The position numbers and the translations under genes are program-made. The notes under the pieces were generated by a model. The model was not told where the DNA came from. It did no database searches and saw nothing but the letters and a program-made list of their open reading frames with translations. This document shows, piece after piece, positions 43,628 to 52,053 of a DNA stretch of 64,000 nt. The stretch comes from an uncultured Prevotellaceae bacterium (GTDB lineage: Bacteria; Bacteroidota; Bacteroidia; Bacteroidales; Bacteroidaceae): NCBI GenBank assembly GCA_900315105.1, contig OMXX01000005.1:1-64000 (forward strand), given 5' to 3'. The stretch's first letter is position 1. Every line of letters begins with the position of its first letter.

Positions 43628-44451
43628 TTACCTTGCTGTTTTAATCTTCGTTTCTTCCTTGCTTCTATTTCCGCTTCCTTCTTCTCTTCACACATCATGC
43701 AGTGACCATAGAAGAAGTGCGTGACAATGATTGATATCATGCCGGCAAAGACGTAGCCCACTGCCAGGCATTCCAGTATGAGGCTAATCTGTGTTTCTGT
43801 GTCGTTGAATAGCCTTGTTATGGGCTCTTTCAGTGCCGGTGATATATATAGTGAAAGTATTTCTGCAAATGACAGAATCAACAGGAGAGGACCTATAACC
43901 ATCGACATCGTGATTATTGTGACTCCGAGAATCATGAACATCAGGCTTACAAAGTTTGAGAACGATAGCGTTACCGCATTGCCAATAGCCGACATCATAC
44001 CATCCTCTCTGTTCCTATGATGTATCACAAGTGCCATGTTCCTTATCGAGTCAATGAAAAAAGGTGCTGCAATCGTCATAGAGCTGAGAAAACTCGCAAC
44101 AACACTTATGCCGCCTATTACAATGGCACTATGAAGTAGGCTTATCCACATCCTCCATAGCTCAAACAGCTTTGGCAGTCGCTTCGGGTAGTCGAATTCC
44201 TCAGCGTGCTCTACCACATACATCATCATCGAAGGAACTGTAGGTATGAGAAGTAATGCGACAAAGGCAATTCCAAGCGAGAAGAGTATGCTCTTCAGGA
44301 AGATTATATTCACCAGTTCGATGACGGCAAGAATGAGCACAGGCTTCACGGCAAGTTGCATTGCAAGCCTGCTGTGGGTCACAATCCACTGGCAGCCTTC
44401 TGTTACAACCTGTCCACGTTCCCTTATCTTGTATATCCCCGATTCTGTCAT
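43624..44451 (-). CDS. Multi-pass membrane protein of the MoxR operon
   Basis: A 275-residue protein with about five hydrophobic segments and a basic C-terminal tail (EARKKRRLKQQGK). I do not recognise a named domain; it resembles DUF975-like or DUF4013-like integral membrane proteins only in general layout. ATG 44451 overlaps the upstream stop by four bases (ATGA), so translation is coupled. A longer reading to 44553 overlaps the SpoIIM-like gene and is not preferred. Confidence 0.75.
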   Translation of the reverse strand: MTESGIYKIRERGQVVTEGCQWIVTHSRLAMQLAVKPVLILAVIELVNIIFLKSILFSLGIAFVALLLIPTVPSMMMYVVEHAEEFDYPKRLPKLFELWRMWISLLHSAIVIGGISVVASFLSSMTIAAPFFIDSIRNMALVIHHRNREDGMMSAIGNAVTLSFSNFVSLMFMILGVTIITMSMVIGPLLLILSFAEILSLYISPALKEPITRLFNDTETQISLILECLAVGYVFAGMISIIVTHFFYGHCMMCEEKKEAEIEARKKRRLKQQGK

Positions 44452-45407
44452 TGTCTTTCTTTCTTTGCTAATTGTCTTGGCAACAATATTATATAATACA
44501 CGGAGAAGGTAAGTCCGGCTACCATGAGCAGCACTCTTAAAGCCATAGGCCATTCCTGATGCCTCGTGATGAAGCTCTCAATGAATCCTGCTATCATAAA
44601 GAACGGCATCATGGCGAGTGCCATTGTCAATGCCTCCTGCGCCGATTGCATCAGGGCCTTCATGCGTGTCAGTTTGCCGGGGAAGAACCATCCCATTCCC
44701 AGTTGCATTCCTGCGGCGCAGCATACTATTGCTGCCGGCAACTCCAGTGAGCCGTGCTCATTTGGAGCTATCAGGGCATCTATAAGATATCCGTTCTGGG
44801 CAAAGAATGTTGTGAAGCAGCCCATCATCGTACCGGTTGTTATGGCTTTGTAGATGGTGTAGAATGGGGTCAACAGTCCGGATACGAAGTAGTGAAGGCC
44901 TACAAACATATTGTTGGTAGTGATTTTGAAGTACATTTCCACCTCGCCCTCACTGCCGTATATTCCCATCGGATTTCCGTTTTTGATGTTGTTCATTGTC
45001 TCATGATAGTATCCGCCTGAGAAGAACGCCTTGAAATAGCCGGTATCAAGGCATTGCGACATTACACCGACAACCCAGCCGATAAGGAACAAGCATAGTG
45101 AAAACAGCAGGAAATGTCTGCTCCTGTAGAACGACATCGGTACGGTATGCTTGAAGAAATGCAACAACTCCGTCCACCTCTGTGGCTGTCGCCTGTATAG
45201 TATGTGGTGAAACTGCAAGGCAAGGGCATTAAGATCCTTGCAGACCTGTGTCTCAGGGTAGTGGCTCTGCGCATAGGCAAGGTCGCTGCATACTGAGAGA
45301 TAAGCCTGACCGAGTTCGTTGGGAGAGTACAGCTTCCAGCCGTCAAGCATGTTCTGATACCTGTCCCATTGATGTTTATTCTTGGATATAAATCGCCCTT
45401 CTGTCAT
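44448..45407 (-). CDS. Stage II sporulation protein M-like membrane protein
   Basis: A 319-residue protein with a hydrophilic N-terminal part (1 to about 85) and six to seven helices, with FFPGKLTRMKAL near the C-terminus and ELPAAIVCCAAGMQLG typical of the SpoIIM (DUF95) family. In sporulating bacteria SpoIIM helps engulfment; this lineage does not sporulate, and these homologues sit with MoxR and RDD genes. ATG 45407 was chosen because further upstream codons come from palindromic element E. First gene of the operon. Confidence 0.85.
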   Translation of the reverse strand: MTEGRFISKNKHQWDRYQNMLDGWKLYSPNELGQAYLSVCSDLAYAQSHYPETQVCKDLNALALQFHHILYRRQPQRWTELLHFFKHTVPMSFYRSRHFLLFSLCLFLIGWVVGVMSQCLDTGYFKAFFSGGYYHETMNNIKNGNPMGIYGSEGEVEMYFKITTNNMFVGLHYFVSGLLTPFYTIYKAITTGTMMGCFTTFFAQNGYLIDALIAPNEHGSLELPAAIVCCAAGMQLGMGWFFPGKLTRMKALMQSAQEALTMALAMMPFFMIAGFIESFITRHQEWPMALRVLLMVAGLTFSVYYIILLPRQLAKKERQ

Positions 45408-45414
45408 TGTTCGT

Positions 45415-45506
45415 AGCCCCCTCCATCCCCCCGAGGGGGGAGTTTTTTTATACAAAATACTATCTAAAGTCCCTCCCCCTCGGGGGAGTAGGAGGGGGGC
45501 TTTTTA
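45415..45506. repeat. G/C-rich palindromic element, copy E
   Basis: Outer arms AGCCCCCTCCATCCCCCCGA (45415) and its inverse ending GGAGGGGGGCTTTTTA (45506), with core ATACTATCTAAAG. It lies between the start of the MoxR operon and a weak box TATTTTCG (minus strand, 45527-45520), so it would form a strong hairpin in the operon leader. Confidence 0.7.
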
Positions 45507-45570
45507 TCCTTTTTGACTGCGAAAATACAAAAAATATTTGGAAAATGATACTTTTTCCATTTATTTTTCT

Positions 45571-45578
45571 TACTTTTG
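45571..45578 (+). promoter_or_regulatory. -7 box of the RDD gene
   Basis: TACTTTTG followed by CCATAAAA; leader about 90 bases, almost all heptamer array. Confidence 0.55.
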
Positions 45579-45590
45579 CCATAAAATTTC

Positions 45591-45667
45591 AGTTTAGTGT
45601 TCAGAGTTGGGTGTTTAGTGTACTGCTCTAACCTCTAACCCCTAACCCCTAACCTCTTAACCCCATT
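45591..45667. repeat. 7-bp phased inverted array in the RDD leader
   Basis: Eleven units without phase break: AGTTTAG, TGTTCAG, AGTTGGG, TGTTTAG, TGTACTG, CTCTAAC, CTCTAAC, CCCTAAC, CCCTAAC, CTCTTAA and CCCCATT. Left units have GTTTAG on top and right units CTAAC, so the RNA can fold back. It ends five bases before the RDD start codon. Confidence 0.8.
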
Positions 45668-45671
45668 CATC

Positions 45672-46166
45672 ATGCAATACATCCTCTCATCACAAGGTAT
45701 AAGAATACATCAGGAACCGGCAAGCTTTGCAGCCCGTCTGGCCGCATTTTCCATCGACTTCATGCTGATGGGCATTGCGTGGCTTTTTCTCTTACTAATG
45801 CTCAAAGAAGGGGCGTTTGAAGGTATAAACGGGGCCTTGGTTATTACCCTTGTGATACTTATCCCTTATTTGTATCCTCTTATCAGTGAAACCGTGGCAA
45901 GCGGCCAGACGTTGGGTAAGAAACTGCTCCACATCCGTGTGGTGGACCTTGAAGGCGGTGGTCCGAAGATCTCGGCATTCATCCTCCGTTGGCTCATCCT
46001 TCCGCTTGATGTCTTCGGCTCTGCCGGCATCGGTTCCCTCTGTGTCTTCTTCACCAAGCATCAGCAGCGTCTCGGCGACCTCGTTGCCGGCACATGGGTT
46101 GTGCGCACTCAGGAATACGAGAAAGTAGATTTCTCATCACTCGAGGCAGAAGAAGTTAACGAGTAG
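45672..46166 (+). CDS. RDD-family membrane protein
   Basis: A 164-residue protein matching the RDD family: ARLAAFSIDFMLMGIAW at the N-terminus, a second helix VITLVILIPYLYPLI, GQTLGKKLLHIRVVD, and QQRLGDLVAGTWVV. Three membrane helices. Usually found next to SpoIIM-like and MoxR genes, as here, though on the opposite strand. Function is unknown; some RDD proteins are sodium/proton antiporters. Confidence 0.88.
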   Translation: MQYILSSQGIRIHQEPASFAARLAAFSIDFMLMGIAWLFLLLMLKEGAFEGINGALVITLVILIPYLYPLISETVASGQTLGKKLLHIRVVDLEGGGPKISAFILRWLILPLDVFGSAGIGSLCVFFTKHQQRLGDLVAGTWVVRTQEYEKVDFSSLEAEEVNE

Positions 46167-46246
46167 TAAGAAGATGTTTTTTAGAGACACACATTTAATA
46201 GTGCATAGTTGTTAAAATAACGTGGGTTCGACGACTTGACGAGGAC

Positions 46247-46264
46247 AAGCAGCAAGCTGCTTTT
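46247..46264 (+). terminator. Possible terminator of the RDD gene
   Basis: Short stem AGCAGC/GCTGCT with a two-base loop followed by TTTT. Weak. Confidence 0.4.
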
Positions 46265-46279
46265 AACTGACAATAATTA

Positions 46280-46310
46280 TTCACAAGGCTCAAACAATCT
46301 AAAGCAAGTG
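46280..46310. repeat. CTTGCTTTAGCTTGTTGAG motif, copy 4 (inverted, worn)
   Basis: TTCACAAGGCTCAAACAATC followed by TAAAGCAAGTG in the convergent gap between the RDD and POT genes; diverged from copies 1-3. Confidence 0.5.
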
Positions 46311-46321
46311 TTGATGCGTGA

Positions 46322-46367
46322 TTAAAAACGAAATCGGGCTGCCTCCTCGCTTGAAGAGACAGCCCGA
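46322..46367 (-). terminator. Terminator of the POT transporter gene
   Basis: Stem TCGGGCTG/CAGCCCGA (46334-46341 with 46360-46367), followed on the minus strand by TTTCGTTTTTAAT. Confidence 0.8.
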
Positions 46368-46386
46368 AATGTTATGGGGGTTCTTT

Positions 46387-47910
46387 TTACGATACTTTGT
46401 TGAGCTTCTTGATGATTGAGAAGATGAAGACAGCTGCTACGAGGCAGATGACCATCAGGGCTCCCCATACGATGTAGAGGTCCTTGCCCCAGAGGTAACC
46501 CGGAATCTGAACGAGGAAGTTGCCTATGGCGGTTGAGACGAACCAGCCACCCATCATCATTCCCTTGTACTTTGGAGGTGCTACCTTGGTAACGAATGAG
46601 ATTCCGATAGGGGAGAGAAGCAACTCGGCGAAGGTGAGGATGAGGTAGGTCTCGATGAGGAGGTTTGGCGATACGTCTGCCATGTGGAGGTTAGAGCCGT
46701 CGGCTGCATATTCTGGCACAGGGAGACCGATAGAGCCTACTGTCATGAGCAGATATGCAATGGCTGCAACGAGCATTCCGAGACCTATCTTCACAGGTGC
46801 CTTTGGCTCAAGTCCCTTCTTGCCAAGCCATGAGAAGATGGCGATGCTGACAGGGGTGAGCATTACAACGAAGCATGCATTGAACTGCTGGAAGATTGGT
46901 GCGTCAACCTTTACGCCCTCGGCAGGCAACTGTGTGTAGTTCCAGAATAGGTATGCCAATGGCAATAGTACGATAGTAGCGCCGATTCCCTTTTCCTTGC
47001 CTGTCTTGCCCTGGAAGAGGGAGAAGAGGCCGAAGACGATGAAGATAGCGGCTACGAGGTTGGTTACATCGAACTGCATAGCCTCGATGCCTGTGGATGT
47101 TGTTGCGGTATAGTCGCGTGCGAAGAAGGTGAGGGTGAGTCCGTTCTGATGGAATGCCATCCAGAAGAAGATGACAACGGCGAAAACAAGGCACAGGCAG
47201 ATGATGCGCTCTTTTGTCTCGGCTGGTGAGAGTTCCTCGACGGTCTCTTTACTCTCTCCACTATCTACCTTAGTCTTTGTAGTGATAACCTGACGGTAGG
47301 TTGGTCGGCCAATGTAGAAGATGAGAATAGACACAATCAATGAGGCACAAGCCACACCGAAGGCGTAGTGGTAGCTCTCGGATACAGATACGCCGAGCGA
47401 GTTCTGAGCCCATTCCATTACCTTTATGGCTGCGGTAGGCGCAAACATAGCACCGATGTTGATTGCCATATAGAAGAGCGAGAAGCCTGCATCGCGCTTT
47501 GCAGAATAGGTTGCCTCGTTGTAGAGGTCGCCCACCATTACCTGCAGGTTACCCTTGAAGAGTCCTGTTCCGATGCTGACGAGTACGAGTGCTCCTGCCA
47601 TTGCAATCATGGCTATGGAGTTGCTGCCGAGAGGCAGGGCGAGCAGAACGTAGCCGGCAAACATGATGAAGATGCCGATGGTGACGAGCTTGCTGTAGCC
47701 TACCTTGTCGGCGAGGGCACCGCCGAAGAGAGGGAGGAAATACACGAACATGAGGAAACTCGAGAAGATGGTACTTGTGAGTTTCTCGTCGAAGCCGAAG
47801 TTGGCTTGTAGGAAGAGTGTGAAAACGGCGAGCATGGTGTAGTAGCCGAAACGCTCACCTGTGTTGGCTAATGCCAAGGTCCATAGACCTTTAGGTTGTC
47901 CTTCGAACAT
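46387..47910 (-). CDS. POT-family proton-coupled peptide transporter
   Basis: A 507-residue 12-14 helix transporter for di- and tripeptides. The N-terminal ERFGYYTMLAVFTLFL carries the proton-coupling ExxERFxYY-type motif; GGALADKVGYSK and FSLFYMAINIGAMFAPT match POT family signatures. It forms, with the MFS transporter and S9 peptidase upstream on the same strand, a set suited to peptide uptake and use. Palindromic elements separate the three genes. Confidence 0.93.
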   Translation of the reverse strand: MFEGQPKGLWTLALANTGERFGYYTMLAVFTLFLQANFGFDEKLTSTIFSSFLMFVYFLPLFGGALADKVGYSKLVTIGIFIMFAGYVLLALPLGSNSIAMIAMAGALVLVSIGTGLFKGNLQVMVGDLYNEATYSAKRDAGFSLFYMAINIGAMFAPTAAIKVMEWAQNSLGVSVSESYHYAFGVACASLIVSILIFYIGRPTYRQVITTKTKVDSGESKETVEELSPAETKERIICLCLVFAVVIFFWMAFHQNGLTLTFFARDYTATTSTGIEAMQFDVTNLVAAIFIVFGLFSLFQGKTGKEKGIGATIVLLPLAYLFWNYTQLPAEGVKVDAPIFQQFNACFVVMLTPVSIAIFSWLGKKGLEPKAPVKIGLGMLVAAIAYLLMTVGSIGLPVPEYAADGSNLHMADVSPNLLIETYLILTFAELLLSPIGISFVTKVAPPKYKGMMMGGWFVSTAIGNFLVQIPGYLWGKDLYIVWGALMVICLVAAVFIFSIIKKLNKVS

Positions 47911-47925
47911 AGATAGTTAAATAAT

Positions 47926-48121
47926 GGCCCCTCACCAGCCCTGTGGGCATCCTCTCCCCAAGGGGCGAGGAGGAAGTTAGTATCTTCAATCATGGGAAGA
48001 TGAAAGGCAAGGATTTTTTTAATTGTTAATTATTATTTGTTGATTTTTTAGCGATATATAGGTAACTTTTTCCCTCGCCCCCTGGGGAGAGGGTGTCACG
48101 AAGTGACGGGTGAGGGGCTGT
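47926..48121. repeat. G/C-rich palindromic element, copy F
   Basis: Left arm GGCCCCTCACCAGCCCTGTG (47926) with CTCTCCCCAAGGGGCGAGGA (47952), right arm beginning TCCCTCGCCCCCTGGGGAGA (48071) and ending GGGTGAGGGGC (48119), with dyad GTCACGAAGTGAC. A 7-bp array TAATTGT, TAATTAT, TATTTGT, TGATTTT (48020-48047) is in the middle. Fills the whole gap between the POT and MFS genes. Confidence 0.65.
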
Positions 48122-48122
48122 T

Positions 48123-49481
48123 TTACTTTACATTCGGTTTCTGCAATCCGTAGCCGTTCTTCTTGTCGAGGGCGATGATCATCACTGAGATGATGATGGC
48201 GAAGACTCCGAAGCCGGCGAAGATGGTCATTGACTGGGTGTAGTCGATGAAGCCGGATGCGTCGGTGTTAGCCTCGTTTACTGAGCCTATCCACATCGGA
48301 ACCATGGAAAGACCGATGTTCTGAATCCAGAAGATGAGGGCGTAGGCTGTGCCGAGAAGCTTCATCGGGATAATCTTCGGAACGCTTGGCCACATGGCTG
48401 ACGGAACGAGTCCGAAGGCGATTCCGAGTACTATCATCACGGCGATGGCGAGAACCCAGTTGTTGACGGGTAACGCAAAAGTAACGTGAACGATGGTCAG
48501 GAGTATGCTTCCTGCAAGCATGAGGGTTGCGCCCTTACCGTATTTGTCGTAGATGCTTCCGAAGAGTGGGGTGAGGAAGATGGTGCCGAATGGGAGCATG
48601 GCAGGGATGAGTCCTGCAAGTTCCTGATCAACACCGTACTTGAACACCATGAGCTTGGTGGCGAACTTCAGGAATGGGAATACTCCTGCATAGAACATAA
48701 GGCAGAGGAAGGTGATGCACCAGAAGCCGGGATTGAGGAAGAGGATTTTGAGGTCGGCGAACTTGAAGCCTTCTTCTGACTCTTCTGACTCTGCTGCTGA
48801 TGCTGCATCTTCTTTCTTGTCCATTACATTATAAACAATGAATGAGATGAGACCGATGCAAAGACATGCAGCTCCAAGTCCTACGGATGCGCTTACTCCA
48901 CCCATTGCCTTTGCAATAGGCAGGGATGCAGCGAGGGCGAGGGCTGTTCCGATACGTGCAAGTGCCACCTGAAGTCCCATGGCAAGAGCAAGCTCATGAC
49001 CAGTGAACCACTTCACGATAACCTTTGACACGGTGATGCCTGCAATCTCGCATCCTACTCCGAAGATGGCGAAGCCGAGACCTGCGTATGCCACCTGTGA
49101 CTGTACGTCGCCACCGAAGGGTACCCAGATAGTTGCATCGCCGAAATCGGTTGTTACTGCCCACCATTTAATCAATGCACCACCAAACATAAGGATTGTG
49201 GAGGTGAGACCGGTGAAGCGTATGCCGAACTTATCGAGGATGATACCGCCGAAGAAGAGCAGCAGGAGATATACGTTCATCAAGCCGTATGCGCCTGAGA
49301 ACCATCCGTATTCGCTTGATGTCCATCCGAGACCAAGTCCATTCTCTGCGCCTTTTGAGGCAGTGAGAAGTGGTTCGAGCGGTGACATTACGTCGCAAAA
49401 GAAATAACCGAACATCATCGTTACTGATACGATGGTGAGGGCTGTCCAGCGTGCCGCTGGGGAGTTGCTGAGTTTGTTCAT
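48123..49481 (-). CDS. MFS transporter
   Basis: A 452-residue, 12-helix major facilitator. An Asn-rich N-terminus leads to VTMMFGYFFCDVMSPL; LILDKFGIRFTGL is the loop 2-3 region (the usual GxLaDrxGrr), and the central loop (about 222-240) is acidic and Ser/Glu-rich. Substrate not identifiable; its neighbours suggest peptides, amino acids or an organic acid. Flanked on both sides by palindromic elements. Confidence 0.85.
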   Translation of the reverse strand: MNKLSNSPAARWTALTIVSVTMMFGYFFCDVMSPLEPLLTASKGAENGLGLGWTSSEYGWFSGAYGLMNVYLLLLFFGGIILDKFGIRFTGLTSTILMFGGALIKWWAVTTDFGDATIWVPFGGDVQSQVAYAGLGFAIFGVGCEIAGITVSKVIVKWFTGHELALAMGLQVALARIGTALALAASLPIAKAMGGVSASVGLGAACLCIGLISFIVYNVMDKKEDAASAAESEESEEGFKFADLKILFLNPGFWCITFLCLMFYAGVFPFLKFATKLMVFKYGVDQELAGLIPAMLPFGTIFLTPLFGSIYDKYGKGATLMLAGSILLTIVHVTFALPVNNWVLAIAVMIVLGIAFGLVPSAMWPSVPKIIPMKLLGTAYALIFWIQNIGLSMVPMWIGSVNEANTDASGFIDYTQSMTIFAGFGVFAIIISVMIIALDKKNGYGLQKPNVK

Positions 49482-49483
49482 AG

Positions 49484-49638
49484 AAAAAGCCTAACCAAGC
49501 CTTCCCAAAGGGAAGGATGTTTTATAGTATTTATCCCTATGAAGGGGTGTTTCTTTCTTTTGATTAATAATACTATCTACTCCCCCTGGCGGGGGTGAGG
49601 GGGATGGAACCCTCCCTTTGGGAGGGACTGGGTGGGCT
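49484..49638. repeat. G/C-rich palindromic element, copy G
   Basis: Left arm AAAAGCCTAACCAAGCCTTC (49485) CCAAAGGGAAGG, inner TATAGTATT/AATACTATC, an extra CCCCCTGGCGGGGGTGAGGG (49584), right arm ACCCTCCCTTTGGGAGGGAC (49609) ending TGGGTGGGCTA. The last bases of the right arm are the stop codon of the S9 peptidase. Confidence 0.7.
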
Positions 49639-51844
49639 ATAGCCACATCTTCAACCACTCAAAGAACGTGCGCTGCCAGAGGATGCCGTTCTGTGGCTTG
49701 AGTACCCAGTGATTCTCGTCAGGGAAGATGAGGAGCTCAGCAGGGATGCCTCTCATGCGTGCTGCATTGAAAGCACCGAAACCCTGATTGGCATTGATGC
49801 GGTAGTCCTTCTCACCGTGGATGCAGAGGATAGGAGTGTCCCATTTGTCAACAAAGCGGTGTGGGGAGTCCTCGTAAGTCTTCTTTGCACGTGCCGTAGC
49901 ATCCTTGTTCCAATAGGCATCATCGTACTCCCAGTTTGAGAACCAAGCCTCTTCGGTGTCGGTGTACATAGACTCAAGGTTGAAAGCACCGTCGTGGGAG
50001 ATGAATGCCTTGAAACGCTTGTTGTGGTGAGAGGCAAGGTAATAAACGGAGAAACCACCGAAACTTGCGCCTACGCATCCGAGACGGTCCTTGTCAACGT
50101 AAGGGAGGGTGCAGGCATCGTCAATGGCTGAGAGATAGTCGTCCATACACTGACCTGTCCAGTCGCCTGATACCTTCTCGTTCCATTCGCTTCCGAAGCC
50201 AGGAAGACCACGGCGGTTAGGTGCTACGATTACATATCCGTTGGCTGCCATTATCTGGAAGTTCCAGCGATAAGACCAGAACTGAGACACAGGGCTCTGA
50301 GGACCACCCTCACAGAAGAGGAGGGTAGGGTATTTCTTGTTAGGGTCGAAGTTGGATGGAAGGATAATCCATACCAGTTCCTCCTTGCCGTCGGTTGTCT
50401 TAACCCATCGCTGCTCAGTCTTTCCGAGAGACAGTTTTGAGAGGATATGCTCGTTCTCCTTTGTGAGCTGCGCCACAGTTGCGAGTTTCGGAGCAACAGA
50501 AAGGGTGTTGTTTCCTTTCTGCTTGGAAGCCTTTGGAGGTGTAACGAGGTAGATATCATCAGGAGCGGAGAAAGAATGGCGGGTAGCGATGAGGCTTCCC
50601 TTCTTGTCGCCGAGCATCTGAAGAGAACCGAAGTCAGCCCAGTCGTTTGTTATCTGCTCAACATTGCCGTTGAGGTTTGTACGATACATATTCTCGCAGC
50701 CATGCCATACACCTATGAAATAAAGGGAACGGGAGTCGGCTGCCCAGCAAAAATCATCTACGTTTGAGTCGAATGCCTCGGTAGCGTATTGCTTATTACC
50801 ATTAGCGAGGGTGTAGATGCAGAGGCGGTTGCGGTCAGACTCATATCCGTCGCGCTCCATGCTAAGCCATGCCACATAGGTGCCATCTGGAGAGAACTGA
50901 GGGTTCACGTCGTAGCCGAGGTTGAGGTCTTGCGATGTCTTGTTCACGCTCTGTGTTGCGAGAGTCTTGGTATAGTCAATGGCAGGAGCCTTGTAGTCGG
51001 CTGGCTTGCAGAGGTTGCGAGTAGTGCCTGAAGCTACATCGTAGAGGAAGATATCGGTATCAGTAGATACGGCATAGTCGCGACCAATCTTCTTACGGCA
51101 GGTATATGCTATTGATTTTGAGTCAGGACTCCAGTTCATCTGCTCCATTCCACCGAAAGGCTCACCCGGGCACTCGTAAGGCTCTCCTGCGAGAATATCC
51201 TTTGCATTTGCTGTGGCGATAGTGCCATCCTCAGAAACTGATGCAAGGAAAGGATGCTGGATAGACTCCACGTAGTGATCCCAATGGCGATACATAAGGT
51301 CGGTAATCTTTCGGCCAGTAGCCTTTGGGAGGTCATCGGGATTCTTCTGAATGATCTCATGGAAAGGCAAAGACTTGACGATGATTACCTGTTTGCCATC
51401 AGGAGAGAACTTGAAACCCTCTATGCCGTCATCATCCTTGGTCAGTTGCTTGCGGTTAGAACCGTCGGCATTCATAGTCCATATCTGGCCATTTGTGATA
51501 AATGCGAGAACGGTTCCGTTAGCTGTCTGTACCCATGCAGGTTCATTCTCCGAGTCGGCAGAGGTGGTAAGCTGACGGTTATCAGTTCCGTCAGCATTCA
51601 TAACATAGATAACGGTATGGGAGGCATTCTCCTTCACGCTATAATAAGATACGGTGTATGCAATCTTCGAGCCGTCGGGAGAGGCTGCCACGCCACCTAT
51701 GCGTCCCATAGCCCACAGGGCTTCAGGAGTCATGAGATCGCTTTTGAGTGAGATGTCACTCTTACCGATATTTACTTTTGCCTCGGCAGGAGATGTTGTT
51801 AGGGTTGTAGCCATAATGGCGGTAAGTGCCAGTTCTTTTATCAT
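49637..51844 (-). CDS. S9-family prolyl oligopeptidase-type peptidase
   Basis: A 735-residue secreted peptidase with signal peptide (to about 22), a beta-propeller of PD40-like repeats (VAASPDGSKIAYTVSYYS, later KFSPDGKQVIIVKSLPF) and a C-terminal alpha/beta hydrolase. Catalytic Ser in GASFGGF at about 594, Asp in CIHGEKDYRI and His in FPDENHWV. It is related to dipeptidyl peptidase-like S9 enzymes and likely trims peptides in the periplasm before uptake by the POT transporter. Fits the neighbouring transporters. Confidence 0.93.
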   Translation of the reverse strand: MIKELALTAIMATTLTTSPAEAKVNIGKSDISLKSDLMTPEALWAMGRIGGVAASPDGSKIAYTVSYYSVKENASHTVIYVMNADGTDNRQLTTSADSENEPAWVQTANGTVLAFITNGQIWTMNADGSNRKQLTKDDDGIEGFKFSPDGKQVIIVKSLPFHEIIQKNPDDLPKATGRKITDLMYRHWDHYVESIQHPFLASVSEDGTIATANAKDILAGEPYECPGEPFGGMEQMNWSPDSKSIAYTCRKKIGRDYAVSTDTDIFLYDVASGTTRNLCKPADYKAPAIDYTKTLATQSVNKTSQDLNLGYDVNPQFSPDGTYVAWLSMERDGYESDRNRLCIYTLANGNKQYATEAFDSNVDDFCWAADSRSLYFIGVWHGCENMYRTNLNGNVEQITNDWADFGSLQMLGDKKGSLIATRHSFSAPDDIYLVTPPKASKQKGNNTLSVAPKLATVAQLTKENEHILSKLSLGKTEQRWVKTTDGKEELVWIILPSNFDPNKKYPTLLFCEGGPQSPVSQFWSYRWNFQIMAANGYVIVAPNRRGLPGFGSEWNEKVSGDWTGQCMDDYLSAIDDACTLPYVDKDRLGCVGASFGGFSVYYLASHHNKRFKAFISHDGAFNLESMYTDTEEAWFSNWEYDDAYWNKDATARAKKTYEDSPHRFVDKWDTPILCIHGEKDYRINANQGFGAFNAARMRGIPAELLIFPDENHWVLKPQNGILWQRTFFEWLKMWL

Positions 51845-51872
51845 ATTAATTCAACTTTATTCGCTTAGCTCA

Positions 51873-52005
51873 AGTTGAAAGTGAAGAGTGAAGAGTTAAA
51901 AGTGAAGAATTTGAATTAGCTTTTATCGCGAATGGGCGAGTAATTGCCTTAAAACTGCAATACTAACTTAAATTCTTCACTCTTAGTTATTCACTCTTCA
52001 CTTTT
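51873..52005. repeat. Inverted pair of 7-bp phased arrays
   Basis: Left (51873-51914) AGTTGAA, AGTGAAG, AGTGAAG, AGTTAAA, AGTGAAG; right (51971-52005) AATTCTT, CACTCTT, AGTTATT, CACTCTT, CACTTTT. The two arms pair over about 38 bases with few mismatches around a 56-base spacer. They occupy the gap between the S9 and yidC genes. Confidence 0.75.
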
Positions 52006-52053
52006 ATCTGGATTTTCAGTTTATCTTCGGAAATGTGTAATTTCAAGTGAAGA

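Noticed and set aside
44452..44553. Upstream extension of the 275-residue membrane protein
   Set aside because: It would overlap the SpoIIM-like gene by about 100 bases, whereas the ATGA overlap at 44448-44451 is a typical coupled start.
45626..45660. Telomere-like CCCTAAC repeats
   Set aside because: Only four such units, part of a longer 7-bp array with other words, in the middle of a bacterial operon region; resemblance is by chance of the unit.
46247..46264. Strong terminator after the RDD gene
   Set aside because: The stem is only six base pairs with a two-base loop, so I list it at low confidence only.
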